From: Methanoculleus marisnigri
GTDB lineage: Archaea; Halobacteriota; Methanomicrobia; Methanomicrobiales; Methanoculleaceae
Direction: 5' to 3'
Assembly: GCA_002503885.1 (NCBI GenBank)
Contig: DASQ01000142.1
Span: 1 to 7,460, forward strand
DNA length: 7,460 nt
Position numbers and translations under genes: made by a program. The notes under the pieces are model-generated. The model had not been told where the DNA came from. It worked only from the letters and a program-made list of their open reading frames with translations, and made no database searches. Each line of letters begins with the position of its first letter. Position 1 is the first letter of the stretch. Below are positions 1 through 5,719 of this stretch, piece by piece.

Positions 1-61
1 CTTTGGTGCTCATCTGTCTATAAGAGAACTCCCGCGGGGCGAAAGTATACGGGGCTTGATG

Positions 62-104
62 CGGGCAATTCCTCCCCGGTTGAAACCGGGGGTCTCCTTG
101 CCCG
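62..104 (+). mobile_element. IS200/IS605-family right-end hairpin (element remnant)
   Basis: The stretch folds as two stacked stems. The outer stem pairs CGGGCAA (62-68) with TTGCCCG (98-104). The inner stem pairs CCCCGGT (74-80) with ACCGGGG (85-91) around a TGAA loop. The unpaired TTCCT and GTCTCC between the stems complete a layout (GGCAATTCCTCCCC, then GGGGGTCTCCTTGCC) that I recognise from right ends of IS200/IS605 and IS1341-type tnpB elements in archaea and cyanobacteria. In that family the hairpin is bound by the TnpA transposase and forms the 3' part of the TnpB guide RNA scaffold. If the orientation is right, the body of the element lies upstream of this window and bases 1-61 are its tail. 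I cannot identify a TnpB C-terminus in 1-61: frame 1 stays open through 115 but has no recognisable motif. The call rests on hairpin form and sequence memory only. Confidence 0.6.
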
Positions 105-107
105 TCG

Positions 108-1077
108 TATATGAAAGACCTGGTCGACTACTGGCAGCACCGGTACGACTGGCGCAGGCACGAGGCCGCACTCAACCGCTTCGCTCACTTCAGGGCAGAG
201 ATCGACGGGGGGGATCCACTTCATCCACGAGCGCGGGAGGGAGCCGGACCCGACGCCGCTCTTCCTGCTCCACGGCTGGCCCGACTCTTTCTACCGCTAC
301 CACAGGGTCATCCCGATGCTCGCCGATTCGTTCGATGTGGTCGTCCCGTCCATCCCCGGACAGGGGTTCTCCGACCGAAAGCCCATGACCACCGACGACA
401 CCGCCGATCTCTTCGCCGGACTGATGACGGAGGAACTGGGCTACGAGAGATTCGTCGCGGCCGGCGGCGACGCCGGGACCCTGATCGCTCAGTCACTCGC
501 CGAACGCCACGCCGACGCCCTGCTCGGCATCCACCTGACCGATGTCGGCTACCCGGACCAGACGACGGATTTTTCTGCCCTTACAAAGCCCGAGATCGAA
601 TTTGCGAACTACATTCAACAGTGGTGGATGAACGAAGGCGCCTTCAACATGGTCCAGTCGACCAAACCGCAGAGCCTCGCCTACGGGCTGGCCGATTCGC
701 CGGCAGGCCTCGCGGCCTGGATCATGAGTTTCATGGCCTCGGGCACGACCGGCGAGGAGATTGAGAAGCGCTTGACCCGCGACGAACTGCTCACGAACAT
801 CACGATCTACTGGGTCACGCAGACGATCGGCCCGTCCCTTCGCAGGTACTACCTCGACGCTCACGCTCCTCCCCGTCCCTGGCAGCGCACCCCGGTTCCG
901 GCAGCCGTCGCCCACCCTCCCCGGGACGCTCCGCTGCCCCGCGAGTGGGCCGAGCGCAGGGTGAACCTTGAGCACTTCACAAATCTCCCTCGCGGCGGAC
1001 ACTTCTCGGCCTGGGAGGAGCCTCTCCTCTACGCAGGGGACGTGCGGGAGTTCGTCGGGGAACTGCGCAATCCTTAG
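108..1077 (+). pseudogene. Epoxide hydrolase (alpha/beta hydrolase), N-terminally truncated and frameshifted
   Basis: An intact member would hydrolyse an epoxide or ester in the cytoplasm through an Asp nucleophile. Bases 111-206 encode the end of the EHN N-terminal domain (MKDLVDYWQHRYDW, then LNRFAHFRAEIDG). The reading frame then shifts by +1 at a seven-G run (207-213). From 214 the other frame continues with IHFIHERG, the oxyanion-hole motif LLHGWPDSF, the nucleophile elbow AAGGDAG (Asp nucleophile) and a C-terminal PREWAER...LPRGGHF with the catalytic His, ending at a TAG at 1075-1077. Family members usually have about 50-60 residues before the MKDL segment. Here an in-frame stop lies at 81-83 and the IS605-type hairpin occupies that place, so the 5' end is missing. 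With no N-terminus and a broken frame it is very probably inactive. A short translation from the ATG at 316 could exist but would lack the HGWP motif. The family is commoner in bacteria, so transfer is plausible but not shown. Confidence 0.85.
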
Positions 1078-1178
1078 GCATCCCTGCCGGGTGGCTGTGT
1101 CGCACCCCGCGTTCCTGGCCTGATTACTTCCGGTTTTCACGCCGATATGCGGCAACCGCGGGAAAACGGATGGTCAAC

Positions 1179-1187
1179 CATATATGG
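1179..1187 (+). promoter_or_regulatory. Archaeal TATA box of the glycan operon
   Basis: CATATATGG lies 17-25 bases before the ATG at 1204, the usual distance of an archaeal TATA box from a transcription start. No Shine-Dalgarno sequence precedes that ATG (GCATTAAACGT), so a leaderless or nearly leaderless transcript is likely. With the preceding C the site is a perfect palindrome, CCATATATGG. The position also argues against the longer reading frame from 1147, which would place this promoter inside the coding region. Confidence 0.5.
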
Positions 1188-1203
1188 CTTCGGCATTAAA
1201 CGT

Positions 1204-2523
1204 ATGAATGTGAAATCGGCGGTACTGGGAGGTGGTCTCACCGGGATTACGCTGGCCCGCCTGCTCCATGAACAGGGCGACGACGTGACTGTTCTTGAAC
1301 GGGACGAGACGATCGGGGGACTCTGCCGCTCGAGAACTGAGGCAGGTTTCACGTTCGACGTCGGGGGCTCGCACATCCTCTTCTCCCGCGATACCGAGGT
1401 CCTCTCCTTCATGCTCTCGGTCCTCGGCAAGAACGCCGACCGGCGGAAGCGGAATACGAAGATCCTCTATGCGGGCCGCTACGTCAAATACCCCTTCGAG
1501 AACGGCCTCTACCAGTTGCCCGACGAAGACCGGTTCTTCTGCATCAACGAGTTCGTCAAGAACCTCATCGCCGTCGAGAAGGGCGAGGTCCCGCCGCCGG
1601 AAAACTTTGCGGAGTGGATCACCTACACCTTCGGCCGGGGGATCGCCGAATGTTACATGATCCCCTACAACGAGAAGATCTGGAACTTTCCGGCCGACCG
1701 GATGTCGCACCACTGGGTGGAGGGGCGTATCCCCCGGCCGCCGGTCGAGGATATCATCCGGTCGGCCATCGGGATCGAGACCGAGGGCTACGTCCACCAG
1801 GCGGTCTTCTCCTACCCGGTGACGGGCGGAATAGAGGCGCTGGTCCGCGCGATAGCCGAGCCGGTCCTCTCCGCCATCCGGACCGGGTTCTCCGTCGCGT
1901 CCGTCCGCGAGGAGAAGGGCGGGTTTGCGGTGAGCGACGGCATCAAGACCGTCCACGCAGACCGCCTGATATCGACCATCCCGCTCCAGAACCTGCTCCC
2001 CTGCCTCGCAGATGTCCCGGCCGACGTGCAGGCGGCGTGCGACGCTCTCCGGTACAACTCGCTCTGTTCGGTCTTCATCGGCCTATCGGGCGAAGTTCCC
2101 GATATCTCGTGGCTCTACGTCCCTGACCCGGAGACCGGCCTCTTCAACCGGATATCGTTCCCCTCGAACTACAGCACGGAAGTCGCGCCCCCGGGTCACT
2201 CCTCGGTCCTCGCCGAGATCACCTACAACGAAGGCGACGCGGTCTCGGAGATGACGGACGCCGAGATCATCGAGCACACTATCGGTTCTCTCATCGCCGC
2301 GGGGATCATCCCTTCACGGGATAACGTCGCCTACACCGGCGTCGCACGGCAGAAGTTCGCTTATGTCGTCTACGACACCGATTACCTGCAGAACATCGAG
2401 ATCGTCCGGGAGTTCTGCCGGGAGCGCCGCATCGATCTCGTCGGGCGGTTTTCGCAGTTCGAGTACCTCAATATGGATGGGTGCATCAGGAGCGCGATCG
2501 ACTTCGTGAGGGCGAACGGATGA
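1204..2523 (+). CDS. FAD-dependent oxidoreductase, amine-oxidase / UDP-galactopyranose-mutase-like
   Basis: This 439-residue flavoprotein starts with a Rossmann FAD-binding fold: VLGGGLTG at residues 7-14, the acidic end of strand two at VTVLER (Glu32), and the second glycine pair ETIGGLCRS near 36-43. The middle holds YVKYPFENGLYQLP (about 93-106), similar to the YPF segment of UDP-galactopyranose mutases, and NEKIWNFPADRM, typical of COG1232 (HemY-like) oxidoreductases found in polysaccharide clusters. The C-terminus GRFSQFEYLNMDGCIRSA is the usual closing FAD contact. Such enzymes use bound FAD to rearrange or oxidise a nucleotide sugar or lipid-linked substrate; the exact reaction cannot be read here. 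The ATG at 1204 is preferred to 1147 because the Rossmann strand begins immediately and the TATA box lies between the two. It overlaps the next gene by ATGA, so it is probably co-transcribed and translationally coupled. True protoporphyrinogen oxidase is unlikely given the context. Confidence 0.85.
   Translation: MNVKSAVLGGGLTGITLARLLHEQGDDVTVLERDETIGGLCRSRTEAGFTFDVGGSHILFSRDTEVLSFMLSVLGKNADRRKRNTKILYAGRYVKYPFENGLYQLPDEDRFFCINEFVKNLIAVEKGEVPPPENFAEWITYTFGRGIAECYMIPYNEKIWNFPADRMSHHWVEGRIPRPPVEDIIRSAIGIETEGYVHQAVFSYPVTGGIEALVRAIAEPVLSAIRTGFSVASVREEKGGFAVSDGIKTVHADRLISTIPLQNLLPCLADVPADVQAACDALRYNSLCSVFIGLSGEVPDISWLYVPDPETGLFNRISFPSNYSTEVAPPGHSSVLAEITYNEGDAVSEMTDAEIIEHTIGSLIAAGIIPSRDNVAYTGVARQKFAYVVYDTDYLQNIEIVREFCRERRIDLVGRFSQFEYLNMDGCIRSAIDFVRANG
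2506..2512 (+). promoter_or_regulatory. Ribosome binding site for the GT4 gene
   Basis: GTGAGGG, inside the end of the preceding gene, lies 7 bases before the ATG at 2520. It matches the archaeal anti-Shine-Dalgarno core (GGTGA/GAGG) and decides for this ATG over the in-frame GTG at 2481, which lacks such a site and would only add residues overlapping the upstream gene. Confidence 0.6.
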
Positions 2524-3497
2524 AGGTCAACATCTTCGTCGAGGATTTCCGCTTCCTGCGCTACATCGGGTGCGCAACGGCAGCGAGGACGCTCTATAAC
2601 CACCTCGCCCTGCTCCCCGATATGGAGGTCTCCCGCAACCTGTATCACGGCGACTTCGACCTGACCCACTACCACACCTTCGGGCCCTGGGCGATGTATC
2701 ACCTGAAGTTCACCAAGGGCGCAAAGGTCCTGACCGCCCACTCGACCCCCCGGTTAAACGAGGGGAACGTCGCCTTCTCAAAGCGGATAAACACGGTATA
2801 CCCGAAGATCTACCGGCAGTTCGACCATATCATCACGATATCGGAGCCCTGCCACCGGGAGACCGACCAGCTCGTCCCCGATGTCCCAAAGACCCTCATC
2901 CCGAACGGCATCGACCGGAAGTATTTCAAACGGGACAAGAAGAAGAGGAAGTCGTTCCGCGACGAGTACGGGATCGATCCCGGCCGGCGAGTGGTCCTCT
3001 CCGTCGGTCAGCAGACCCCCCGGAAGGGCATCTACGACTTCTTCAAACTCGCGGACCAGCACCCCGAGATGACCTGGATCTGGGTGGGCGGGTTCCCGTA
3101 CGGGACGTTCTCGAAGGATTACGCAAAGATCCAGATGCTCAAGACCCATTGCCACGAGAACGTCATCTTCACCGGCGTCATCGACGACATCTCCCGGGTC
3201 TACAGCGGGGCGGACATCTTCTTCATGCCTTCCCACGCCGAGACGTTCGGCCTCGTGATCGTCGAGGCCCTCTCGGCAGGCCTCCCGGTTATCGCCCGGG
3301 ACATCTATGAGTTCCGGGAGATCTTCGGGGACTCGATCCTCTTCTTCCGCGAGACCGACGAGGCACGGGACCTCTTCGCCGACGACGCAGCCCTGCAGCG
3401 CTGCGCCGCCCGCGCCCGCGCTTCAACGGAGAAGTACGACATCACGCTTATAGCAAAACGGCATCAACAACTATACCGGGAGTTGATCGAGAGATGA
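2520..3497 (+). CDS. GT4 family glycosyltransferase
   Basis: This 325-residue protein has the two Rossmann-like halves of a GT-B retaining glycosyltransferase. The N-terminal half (about 1-125) opens with MKVNIFVEDF and contains DLTHYHTFGP (47-56) and the strand DHIITISEP (102-110), followed by the linker IPNGID (127-132). The C-terminal half has VLSVGQQTPRKGIYDF (residues 159-174) and the donor-binding region ADIFFMPSHAETFGLVIVEA, in which Glu241 and Glu249 form the E-x7-E motif. The C-terminal helix lies near 290-325. It should transfer a sugar from a nucleotide donor to a lipid- or glycan-linked acceptor at the inner membrane face; donor and acceptor are unknown. No signal peptide or membrane helix is visible. 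At 325 residues it is slightly short for GT4 (350-400), with a compact acceptor half. ATGA overlaps at both ends tie it to the flanking genes. Confidence 0.88.
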   Translation: MKVNIFVEDFRFLRYIGCATAARTLYNHLALLPDMEVSRNLYHGDFDLTHYHTFGPWAMYHLKFTKGAKVLTAHSTPRLNEGNVAFSKRINTVYPKIYRQFDHIITISEPCHRETDQLVPDVPKTLIPNGIDRKYFKRDKKKRKSFRDEYGIDPGRRVVLSVGQQTPRKGIYDFFKLADQHPEMTWIWVGGFPYGTFSKDYAKIQMLKTHCHENVIFTGVIDDISRVYSGADIFFMPSHAETFGLVIVEALSAGLPVIARDIYEFREIFGDSILFFRETDEARDLFADDAALQRCAARARASTEKYDITLIAKRHQQLYRELIER

Positions 3498-4192
3498 TCT
3501 CCGTAGTCGTTCCGACCTACAACGAAGAGCAGAACATCGAGGGCTGCCTGCGGTCTCTCGCCGACCAGACGGTGCCGAGGGATACCTACGAGATCATCGT
3601 CGTCGACGGAAACTCAAAAGACAAGACCCGGGAACTGGCCGAACCTCTTGCGGACAGGGTCTTTACCCAGACGAGCAAGCGAGTCGGCGGGGCCCGGAAC
3701 GACGGTGCGATGGCCGCAAAAGGCGATATCATCGCGACGACCGACGCCGACTGCATCCTCCCCCAGGACTGGGTGGAGCGGATCGAGAGAAATTTTGCAG
3801 ACAGAGCAATCGTGCAGCTCTACGGCACGGTCTACCCGCTCGAAGGCGGGATCAGGAACCATCTCTCGCTTGCCGGCGCAAACACCTTCGCGCGCCTCGG
3901 CTATTATACCAGGACGATCTACTTTACGCTCGGGTGCAACACGGCGTTTGACCGCGAGGCGTTCCTCCGGGCGGGGATGTACCGCTGCATCGATGCCGGG
4001 GACGACCTCGAGATCGCGCAGCGGATGCGCAAGATCGGCAAGGTCTACCTCGATCCCGGCCTGAAGATCGGGTTCTCGATGCGGCGCTACCAGCAGTTCG
4101 GCACGCTCAAGTCGATATCGGAATGGCTGTATATCGTTCTCCGCGGTGGAGAAGCAGGCGGCGCTCACTACTCGCAGCGGGAGTACAAGTAG
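3494..4192 (+). CDS. GT2 family glycosyltransferase
   Basis: This 232-residue protein is a GT-A inverting glycosyltransferase. It starts with ISVVVPTYNEEQNIEGCL (2-19), then EIIVVDGNSKDKT (33-45) with the nucleotide-binding Asp38, and the metal-binding TDADC (DXD-type Asp84-Ala85-Asp86). LGCNTAFDREAFLRAGMY (146-163) and GDDLEIAQRMRK (169-180) give the acceptor-side acidic motif that supplies the catalytic base in this family. No membrane helix is evident, so it is probably soluble or peripherally attached. The ATG overlaps the GT4 stop codon (ATGA). GGGAG at 3478-3482 is the only Shine-Dalgarno candidate, at an 11-base spacing. Pairing with a GT4 enzyme and an FAD sugar-modifying enzyme suggests ordered assembly of a surface glycan, glycolipid or glycoprotein sugar chain. 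The sugar specificity cannot be predicted. Confidence 0.88.
   Translation: MISVVVPTYNEEQNIEGCLRSLADQTVPRDTYEIIVVDGNSKDKTRELAEPLADRVFTQTSKRVGGARNDGAMAAKGDIIATTDADCILPQDWVERIERNFADRAIVQLYGTVYPLEGGIRNHLSLAGANTFARLGYYTRTIYFTLGCNTAFDREAFLRAGMYRCIDAGDDLEIAQRMRKIGKVYLDPGLKIGFSMRRYQQFGTLKSISEWLYIVLRGGEAGGAHYSQREYK
4179..4183 (+). promoter_or_regulatory. Ribosome binding site supporting the GTG start at 4195
   Basis: GGGAG lies 11 bases before the GTG at 4195. The same GGGAG at the same 11-base spacing precedes the GT2 gene (3478-3482), which supports the GTG as a real start. The alternative upstream ATG at 4123 would overlap the GT2 gene by 70 bases and add an arginine-rich stretch with no place in the hotdog fold. 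Confidence 0.4.
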
Positions 4193-4194
4193 GC

Positions 4195-4620
4195 GTGACA
4201 GACGAGAGGCCGATCCCGGAGGTTTACACCGAAGCGGTGCGCCGGTCCGAGACCTGCGGGTTTGCACGCCTGCTCGGGATGGTGGTCACGGAGATCGAGG
4301 GGGGCTGGGTCAGGGTCGCGATGCCGATTGCGGGCAAGGAGAACGTCCACGGCACGACCCACGGGGGCGCGATCTTCGCCGTCGCGGACCACGCCTTCGG
4401 CGTCGCCGCAAACCTGGACGGGATCGACCAGATAGCGATCTCCGCGTATATTCAGTACTTCTCCGTGCCGGCGGCGGGCACGCTCGAGGCGATGGCCTAC
4501 CGGGTCTCGGAGACGGAGAAGACGTCGGTCTACGCAGTAGACGTCTACTCGGGCGACCGGCGGGTCGCAACGTTCGAGGGCGTCGGGTTCAAGATCAGGG
4601 TTTCTGCGAAGAAAGAGTGA
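4195..4620 (+). CDS. PaaI-like hotdog-fold acyl-CoA thioesterase
   Basis: This 141-residue single-domain protein matches the PaaI/YbgC hotdog thioesterases, which hydrolyse acyl-CoA or aryl-CoA thioesters as cytoplasmic homo-oligomers. The diagnostic stretch is ENVHGTTHGGAIFAVADHAF (about residues 49-68). It includes the HGG turn before the central helix and the Asp of ADHAFG, which corresponds to the catalytic acid of PaaI. The following strands (IQYFSVPAAGTLEA, then VYAVDVYSGDRRVATFEG) complete the fold. It begins with GTG (GTGACAGACGAG) 2 bases after the GT2 stop, so it is very probably the last gene of the operon. Its role in a sugar-transfer operon is not obvious: it may remove an acyl-CoA used in glycan or lipid modification, or simply share transcription. 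In aromatic-degrading bacteria PaaI works in phenylacetate catabolism, but no such genes are seen here. Confidence 0.85.
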   Translation: MTDERPIPEVYTEAVRRSETCGFARLLGMVVTEIEGGWVRVAMPIAGKENVHGTTHGGAIFAVADHAFGVAANLDGIDQIAISAYIQYFSVPAAGTLEAMAYRVSETEKTSVYAVDVYSGDRRVATFEGVGFKIRVSAKKE

Positions 4621-4629
4621 AGAGGGCTG

Positions 4630-4634
4630 TTTTT
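4630..4634 (+). terminator. Possible oligo-T terminator of the glycan operon
   Basis: Five T (GCTGTTTTTGTG) occur 10 bases after the thioesterase stop codon. Archaeal RNA polymerase can terminate at short U runs without a hairpin. It is the first T run after the operon, but it is short and has no supporting second tract nearby. Confidence 0.25.
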
Positions 4635-4664
4635 GTGCCGGGCGATGTTCCGGCTTTCGTTCTT

Positions 4665-4684
4665 GTGACACGGCCAGTTGTCAC
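4665..4684. repeat. GTGACA/TGTCAC dyad
   Basis: GTGACA (4665-4670) and TGTCAC (4679-4684) form a perfect 6-bp inverted repeat with an 8-base spacer. The same two hexamers recur at 4721-4726 and 4780-4785. It lies in the gene-free gap, outside the larger structured repeat. No protein-binding role can be assigned. Confidence 0.4.
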
Positions 4685-4826
4685 TTGCATACATTGGAAT
4701 GGCATATCGGGAGAAAATTCGTGACACTGGACCGTGGAGACGACGCACCTAACGGTGCTCACGCTCCTGCCTCCTGGCCTGTCACGTAACGAACCACGGA
4801 TTTCATGGGGATATCGCCACGCACTG

Positions 4827-4849
4827 CCCCCGCCCCTGAGGGGCGGGGG
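4827..4849. repeat. Perfect 10-bp GC hairpin
   Basis: CCCCCGCCCC (4827-4836) pairs exactly with GGGGCGGGGG (4840-4849) around a TGA loop. It is part of the structured element at 4708-4990. On its own it could act as a transcript 3'-end stabiliser, but no T run follows on either strand. Confidence 0.85.
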
Positions 4850-4864
4850 AGGAGGCCGGAGGCC

Positions 4865-4885
4865 GGGCGGGGTGGGGGTTACGGG
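4865..4885 (+). repeat. G-quadruplex-type motif
   Basis: Four G runs of 3, 4, 5 and 3 (4865-4867, 4869-4872, 4874-4878, 4883-4885) are separated by 1, 1 and 4 bases, meeting the usual G3+N1-7 rule on the plus strand. It sits between the two perfect hairpins of the structured element. Folding in the cell is not shown by sequence. Confidence 0.6.
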
Positions 4886-4907
4886 TAACTCCTTATGAGG
4901 TGAGACA

Positions 4908-4934
4908 GGGGAGGGGGGATGCTCCCCCCTCCCC
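4908..4934. repeat. Perfect 12-bp GC hairpin
   Basis: GGGGAGGGGGGA (4908-4919) pairs exactly with TCCCCCCTCCCC (4923-4934) around a TGC loop. It forms the inner core of the structured element and is nested inside the weaker pairing of 4874-4885 with 4932-4944, with which it partly competes. Confidence 0.85.
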
Positions 4935-5055
4935 GTAAGCCCCCCCCAATGGCGATATTCCCACGGTCCACTGCATCGGTTTTGCTCTCGTCCCTACTGT
5001 TCCGAGAAGCATGAGAATGGCTGGATGGAGCGCGGGAATCCCGGCACCGGGTCAC

Positions 5056-5088
5056 AACCCTCTAGCGTGAGAAAGCCCGAACCCTCTA
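5056..5088. repeat. Short direct repeat AACCCTCTA, 24-base period
   Basis: AACCCTCTA occurs at 5056-5064 and again at 5080-5088, which reads TAGAGGGTT on the minus strand, downstream of msrA. Two copies are too few to define an array. Apart from this, 4991-5137 shows nothing I can name. Confidence 0.3.
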
Positions 5089-5137
5089 ACCGCAGCCCGG
5101 CAAAGATCCAGCCTGAATGTATCCCCGCTCCGTTTCC

Positions 5138-5629
5138 CTACCCCACCCTGCAGTGCCCGCCCCCGCGTTTCGCGAAGTACTGCTGGTGGTACTCCTCGGC
5201 CCGCCAGAACGTCCCCGCGGGTTCGATGGAGGTGACGATGGGGCGGCGGAACCTGCCCGAGCGGCCCTCCTCCTCCTTCGATGTCCGTGCCTCCTTCTCC
5301 TGCTCGGGGGTGTGGTAGAAGATCACCGACCGGTACTGCGCCCCGATATCGGGGCCCTGCCGGTTCTGGGTGGTCGGGTCGTGGACGCTCCAGAATACGT
5401 CGAGGAGGGCCCGGTACGAGACCGCGCCGGGGTCGTAGGTCACCTGCACGACCTCTGCGTGCCCGGTCCGCCCGGTGCAGACGTCCTCGTAGGTCGGGTT
5501 TTCGAGGGTGCCCCCCATGAACCCCACCGCCGTCTCCACGACGCCCGGCACGCGCCGGAACGTCTCCTCGACGCCCCAGAAGCAACCTGCGCCGAAGGTG
5601 GCGCGCTCGAAGTCCTTCTCCGGTGCCAT
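5138..5629 (-). CDS. msrA: Peptide methionine sulfoxide reductase A
   Basis: This 163-residue cytoplasmic repair enzyme reduces methionine-S-sulfoxide in proteins or as the free amino acid. The N-terminus carries the catalytic motif GAGCFWGVEE with nucleophilic Cys16, and the family segments YEDVCTGRTGHAEVVQVTYDP (within about 47-67) and DPTTQNRQGPDIGAQYRS (84-101) are intact, including the Tyr and Glu residues near the active site. IEPAGTFWRAEEYHQQYF closes the domain. Cys160 in the tail GGGHCRVG is in position to act as resolving cysteine. The length is normal for a single-domain MsrA with no fused MsrB. The ATG at 5629 lies just before the conserved domain. A long overlapping minus frame (5052-5711) is a shadow. 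The gene is divergent from the DUF2148 gene and convergent with the glycan operon, so it is transcribed alone. Oxidative-stress control is plausible; see the dyad before its start. Confidence 0.96.
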   Translation of the reverse strand: MAPEKDFERATFGAGCFWGVEETFRRVPGVVETAVGFMGGTLENPTYEDVCTGRTGHAEVVQVTYDPGAVSYRALLDVFWSVHDPTTQNRQGPDIGAQYRSVIFYHTPEQEKEARTSKEEEGRSGRFRRPIVTSIEPAGTFWRAEEYHQQYFAKRGGGHCRVG

Positions 5630-5630
5630 G

Positions 5631-5656
5631 ACAGATCCGCCAGGAGGGGGATCTGT
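5631..5656. promoter_or_regulatory. Inverted repeat directly before msrA, possible operator
   Basis: ACAGATCC (5631-5638) and GGATCTGT (5649-5656) form a perfect 8-bp dyad with a 10-base spacer, ending one base before the msrA ATG on the minus strand. It lies in the 90-base gap between divergent msrA and the DUF2148 gene. It could be a repressor site or a hairpin in the msrA leader that would cover the start region. The regulator is unknown. Confidence 0.4.
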
Positions 5657-5689
5657 GAAAAAGGTATCGGCGTCCCCCGGGGGGCATAC

Positions 5690-5698
5690 TCTTATCTC
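5690..5698 (+). promoter_or_regulatory. Weak TATA-like element before the DUF2148 gene
   Basis: TCTTATCTC is the only AT-containing stretch about 25 bases before the ATG at 5720, and no Shine-Dalgarno sequence precedes that ATG (CCACGTACCTTC). This fits a leaderless start, as proposed for the glycan operon, but the match to an archaeal TATA box is poor. Confidence 0.25.
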
Positions 5699-5719
5699 CA
5701 GTCGGTCCCACGTACCTTC

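Larger units (their letters stand above)
4708..4990. repeat. Structured MITE-like element with interrupted terminal inverted repeats
   Basis: The two ends are complementary. Bases 4708-4737 match the reverse complement of 4961-4990 at 22 of 30 ungapped positions, with a 10-base exact core GGACCGTGG/CCACGGTCC region. Bases 4809-4819 then match the reverse complement of 4950-4960 at 10 of 11. The right arm is continuous (4950-4990), whereas the left arm is split by 71 bases (4738-4808). Between the arms lie two perfect GC-rich hairpins (4827-4849 and 4908-4934) and a G-rich tract. GGGGGTTACGGG (4874-4885) also pairs with the CCCGTAAGCCCCC region at 4932-4944 with one unpaired base. No open reading frame of coding character lies inside and no flanking target duplication is evident. 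The layout fits a non-autonomous miniature transposon or another intergenic repeat between convergent genes. Confidence 0.55.

Noticed and set aside
214..764. Continuation of the frame that starts at 111, past the G run
   Set aside because: After 213 the translation is arginine-rich and unlike any hydrolase, while the +1 frame carries all remaining motifs. Only 111-206 is real coding sequence in that frame.
1147..1203. Upstream in-frame start for the FAD enzyme
   Set aside because: The extra 19 residues precede the Rossmann strand without homology, and the TATA box lies inside them.
1174..1956. Long minus-strand open frame of 260 codons
   Set aside because: It is an antisense shadow of the FAD enzyme, with biased Asp/Gly/Arg composition and no recognisable domain. 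High GC content opens such frames.
4827..4934. Rho-independent terminators
   Set aside because: The hairpins are strong but no T run follows on either strand, and archaeal termination does not rely on hairpins.
5056..5088. CRISPR-like repeat
   Set aside because: There are only two 9-base copies, far below repeat length and number for an array.
5052..5711. Minus-strand frame of 219 codons overlapping msrA
   Set aside because: It is a frame-shifted shadow. The MsrA motifs are all in the 5138-5629 frame.
5117..5719. Upstream extension of the DUF2148 reading frame
   Set aside because: It is antisense to msrA, and the family homology starts at 5720.
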